From positions 1 through 51,124 of the forward strand of contig NZ_JAACFS010000047.1 in assembly GCF_029051645.1 (NCBI RefSeq): a DNA stretch of 51,124 nt, given 5' to 3'. The position numbers were made by a program, and so were the translations under genes. The notes under the pieces were generated by a model. That model was not told the DNA's origin and did no database searches. It saw nothing but the letters and a program-made list of their open reading frames with translations. Shown here one piece after another: positions 50,466 to 51,124 of this stretch. This DNA comes from Bradyrhizobium sp. CSA112 (GTDB lineage Bacteria; Pseudomonadota; Alphaproteobacteria; Rhizobiales; Xanthobacteraceae). Position 1 is the stretch's first letter; every line of letters starts with the position of its first letter.

Positions 50466-51124
50466 TCACTGCACCCCGTAATCGGCGAATTCCTTGACGA
50501 TATTGGGGTCCATCGCCTTCGCATTGTTAATATCCAGGTCGCCTTCCGGAATCGAGCCGTTGCGTTTCTTGGCAAGGCCGCGGCCGTACAGCGACGACGT
50601 CAATCTGGGGTTGATCTTGAGGGCTGCGTCGAAATCAGCAATTGCATTCTTGTTCTGGCCGCTCTTCAGATTGACGAGGCCGCGGCTGTCGAGCGCATCG
50701 ACGAAATTCGGCCGTAGCCGCAGCGCCTCGTTGCAGTCCTTCAGGGCCGCCTGCAGGTCGCCGATCACCGTGCGCGCCCAGCAGCGGTTGTTATAGGCTT
50801 CCACATCCTTCGGGTTCAGCCGCAGCGAATTGTTGAAGTCCTTGATGGCGAGCTCGTAGGCTCCCTTGCTCGCATAGACCTGCCCGCGCCGGTACAGCGC
50901 GGCCGCATCATCAGGATTATCGTTGAGCTTTGCGGTCAGGGTCTTGATGGTCGGGTCGTCGGCGAGCGCGACCGCCGTCGGGCTGGGGCTCTCGGCCGGC
51001 TTGGCCGGCGGCGGGGGCGGAGGAATCGCGGCTTCAACCGGCTTCGACGCCGCCGGAGGCGGTGGGGGTGGCGGCGCAGGCGCGGCCACCTGGGGTGCGG
51101 CCGGCGCAGGAGTAGGTGCAGGAG
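50466..51124 (-). CDS. Proline-rich TPR protein, C-terminal part (5' end outside window)
   Basis: The frame remains open to the right edge with no convincing start, so the N-terminus is missing. The visible N-terminal ~50 residues are Pro/Ala-rich (runs such as PPPPPPPAAS). At least three tetratricopeptide repeats follow: AAALYRRGQVYASKGAYELAIKDFNNSLRLNPKD, VEAYNNRCWARTVIGDLQAALKDCNEALRLRPN and FVDALDSRGLVNLKSGQNKNAIADFDAALKINPR. TPRs serve as protein-binding scaffolds. Partner and location are unknown from this part. Confidence 0.87.
   Translation of the reverse strand, partial: PAPTPAPAAPQVAAPAPPPPPPPAASKPVEAAIPPPPPPAKPAESPSPTAVALADDPTIKTLTAKLNDNPDDAAALYRRGQVYASKGAYELAIKDFNNSLRLNPKDVEAYNNRCWARTVIGDLQAALKDCNEALRLRPNFVDALDSRGLVNLKSGQNKNAIADFDAALKINPRLTSSLYGRGLAKKRNGSIPEGDLDINNAKAMDPNIVKEFADYGVQ

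Overview
The window reads as chromosomal DNA of a Bradyrhizobium-like alphaproteobacterium (order Hyphomicrobiales, Nitrobacteraceae). The grounds are high G+C with strong third-position GC, many two-component, ABC and RND genes, and dense families of intergenic palindromic repeats that I recognise from Bradyrhizobium and Rhodopseudomonas genomes. This placement rests on recall and gene style; no database was searched. Protein starts were chosen from ribosome binding sites, overlaps and family lengths.

Layout. 1-4.2 kb: end of a chemotaxis operon (cheA 3' part, cheW, cheY, cheR, a degenerate PilZ-like gene), then a small orphan gene divergent from a FixJ-type regulator. 4.4-8.4 kb: a membrane hybrid histidine kinase and its single-domain receiver partner. 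8.5-15.9 kb: a GntR/FCD repressor, a 24-bp perfect operator palindrome, and a divergent catabolic run (NitT/TauT-type ABC transporter, IlvD/Edd sugar-acid dehydratase, Tat-exported SMP-30 lactonase, RraA-fold aldolase). Together these could take a sugar lactone to pyruvate plus an aldehyde. 16-18 kb: oligopeptidase B. 18.3-22.3 kb: a ferric-iron-type ABC importer. 22.8-24 kb: a class V aminotransferase.

24.1-29.5 kb is the oddest accessory stretch. It holds an LssY_C membrane protein, a nuclease-fold protein lacking its catalytic Glu, a 578-residue unknown that looks like an alpha/alpha-toroid (terpene-cyclase-like) protein, a caspase-fold protein with both catalytic residues replaced behind a strongly structured leader, and a GIY-YIG gene bracketed by palindromic repeats. 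29.6-34.3 kb: an orphan efflux adaptor, an alpha/beta hydrolase, a methyltransferase and a CadC-like winged-helix/TPR regulator.

34.4-37.9 kb carries one large gene of visibly lower G+C: HIT + PLD nuclease + SF2 helicase + DUF3427-like end, the layout of SauUSI-type modification-dependent restriction enzymes with an added HIT domain. It is the best candidate for a defence system here. A large genus-type repeat lies beside it. 39-44.8 kb: an adenylate/guanylate cyclase with unusual substrate residues, an AsmA protein and a Crp/Fnr regulator. 44.8-51.1 kb: a ParE-type toxin/antitoxin pair, an RND pump with its adaptor, a strong terminator, an OmpA-family lipoprotein-like protein and the C-terminal part of a TPR protein cut by the window edge.

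No rRNA, tRNA, CRISPR array, transposase or integrase was seen.
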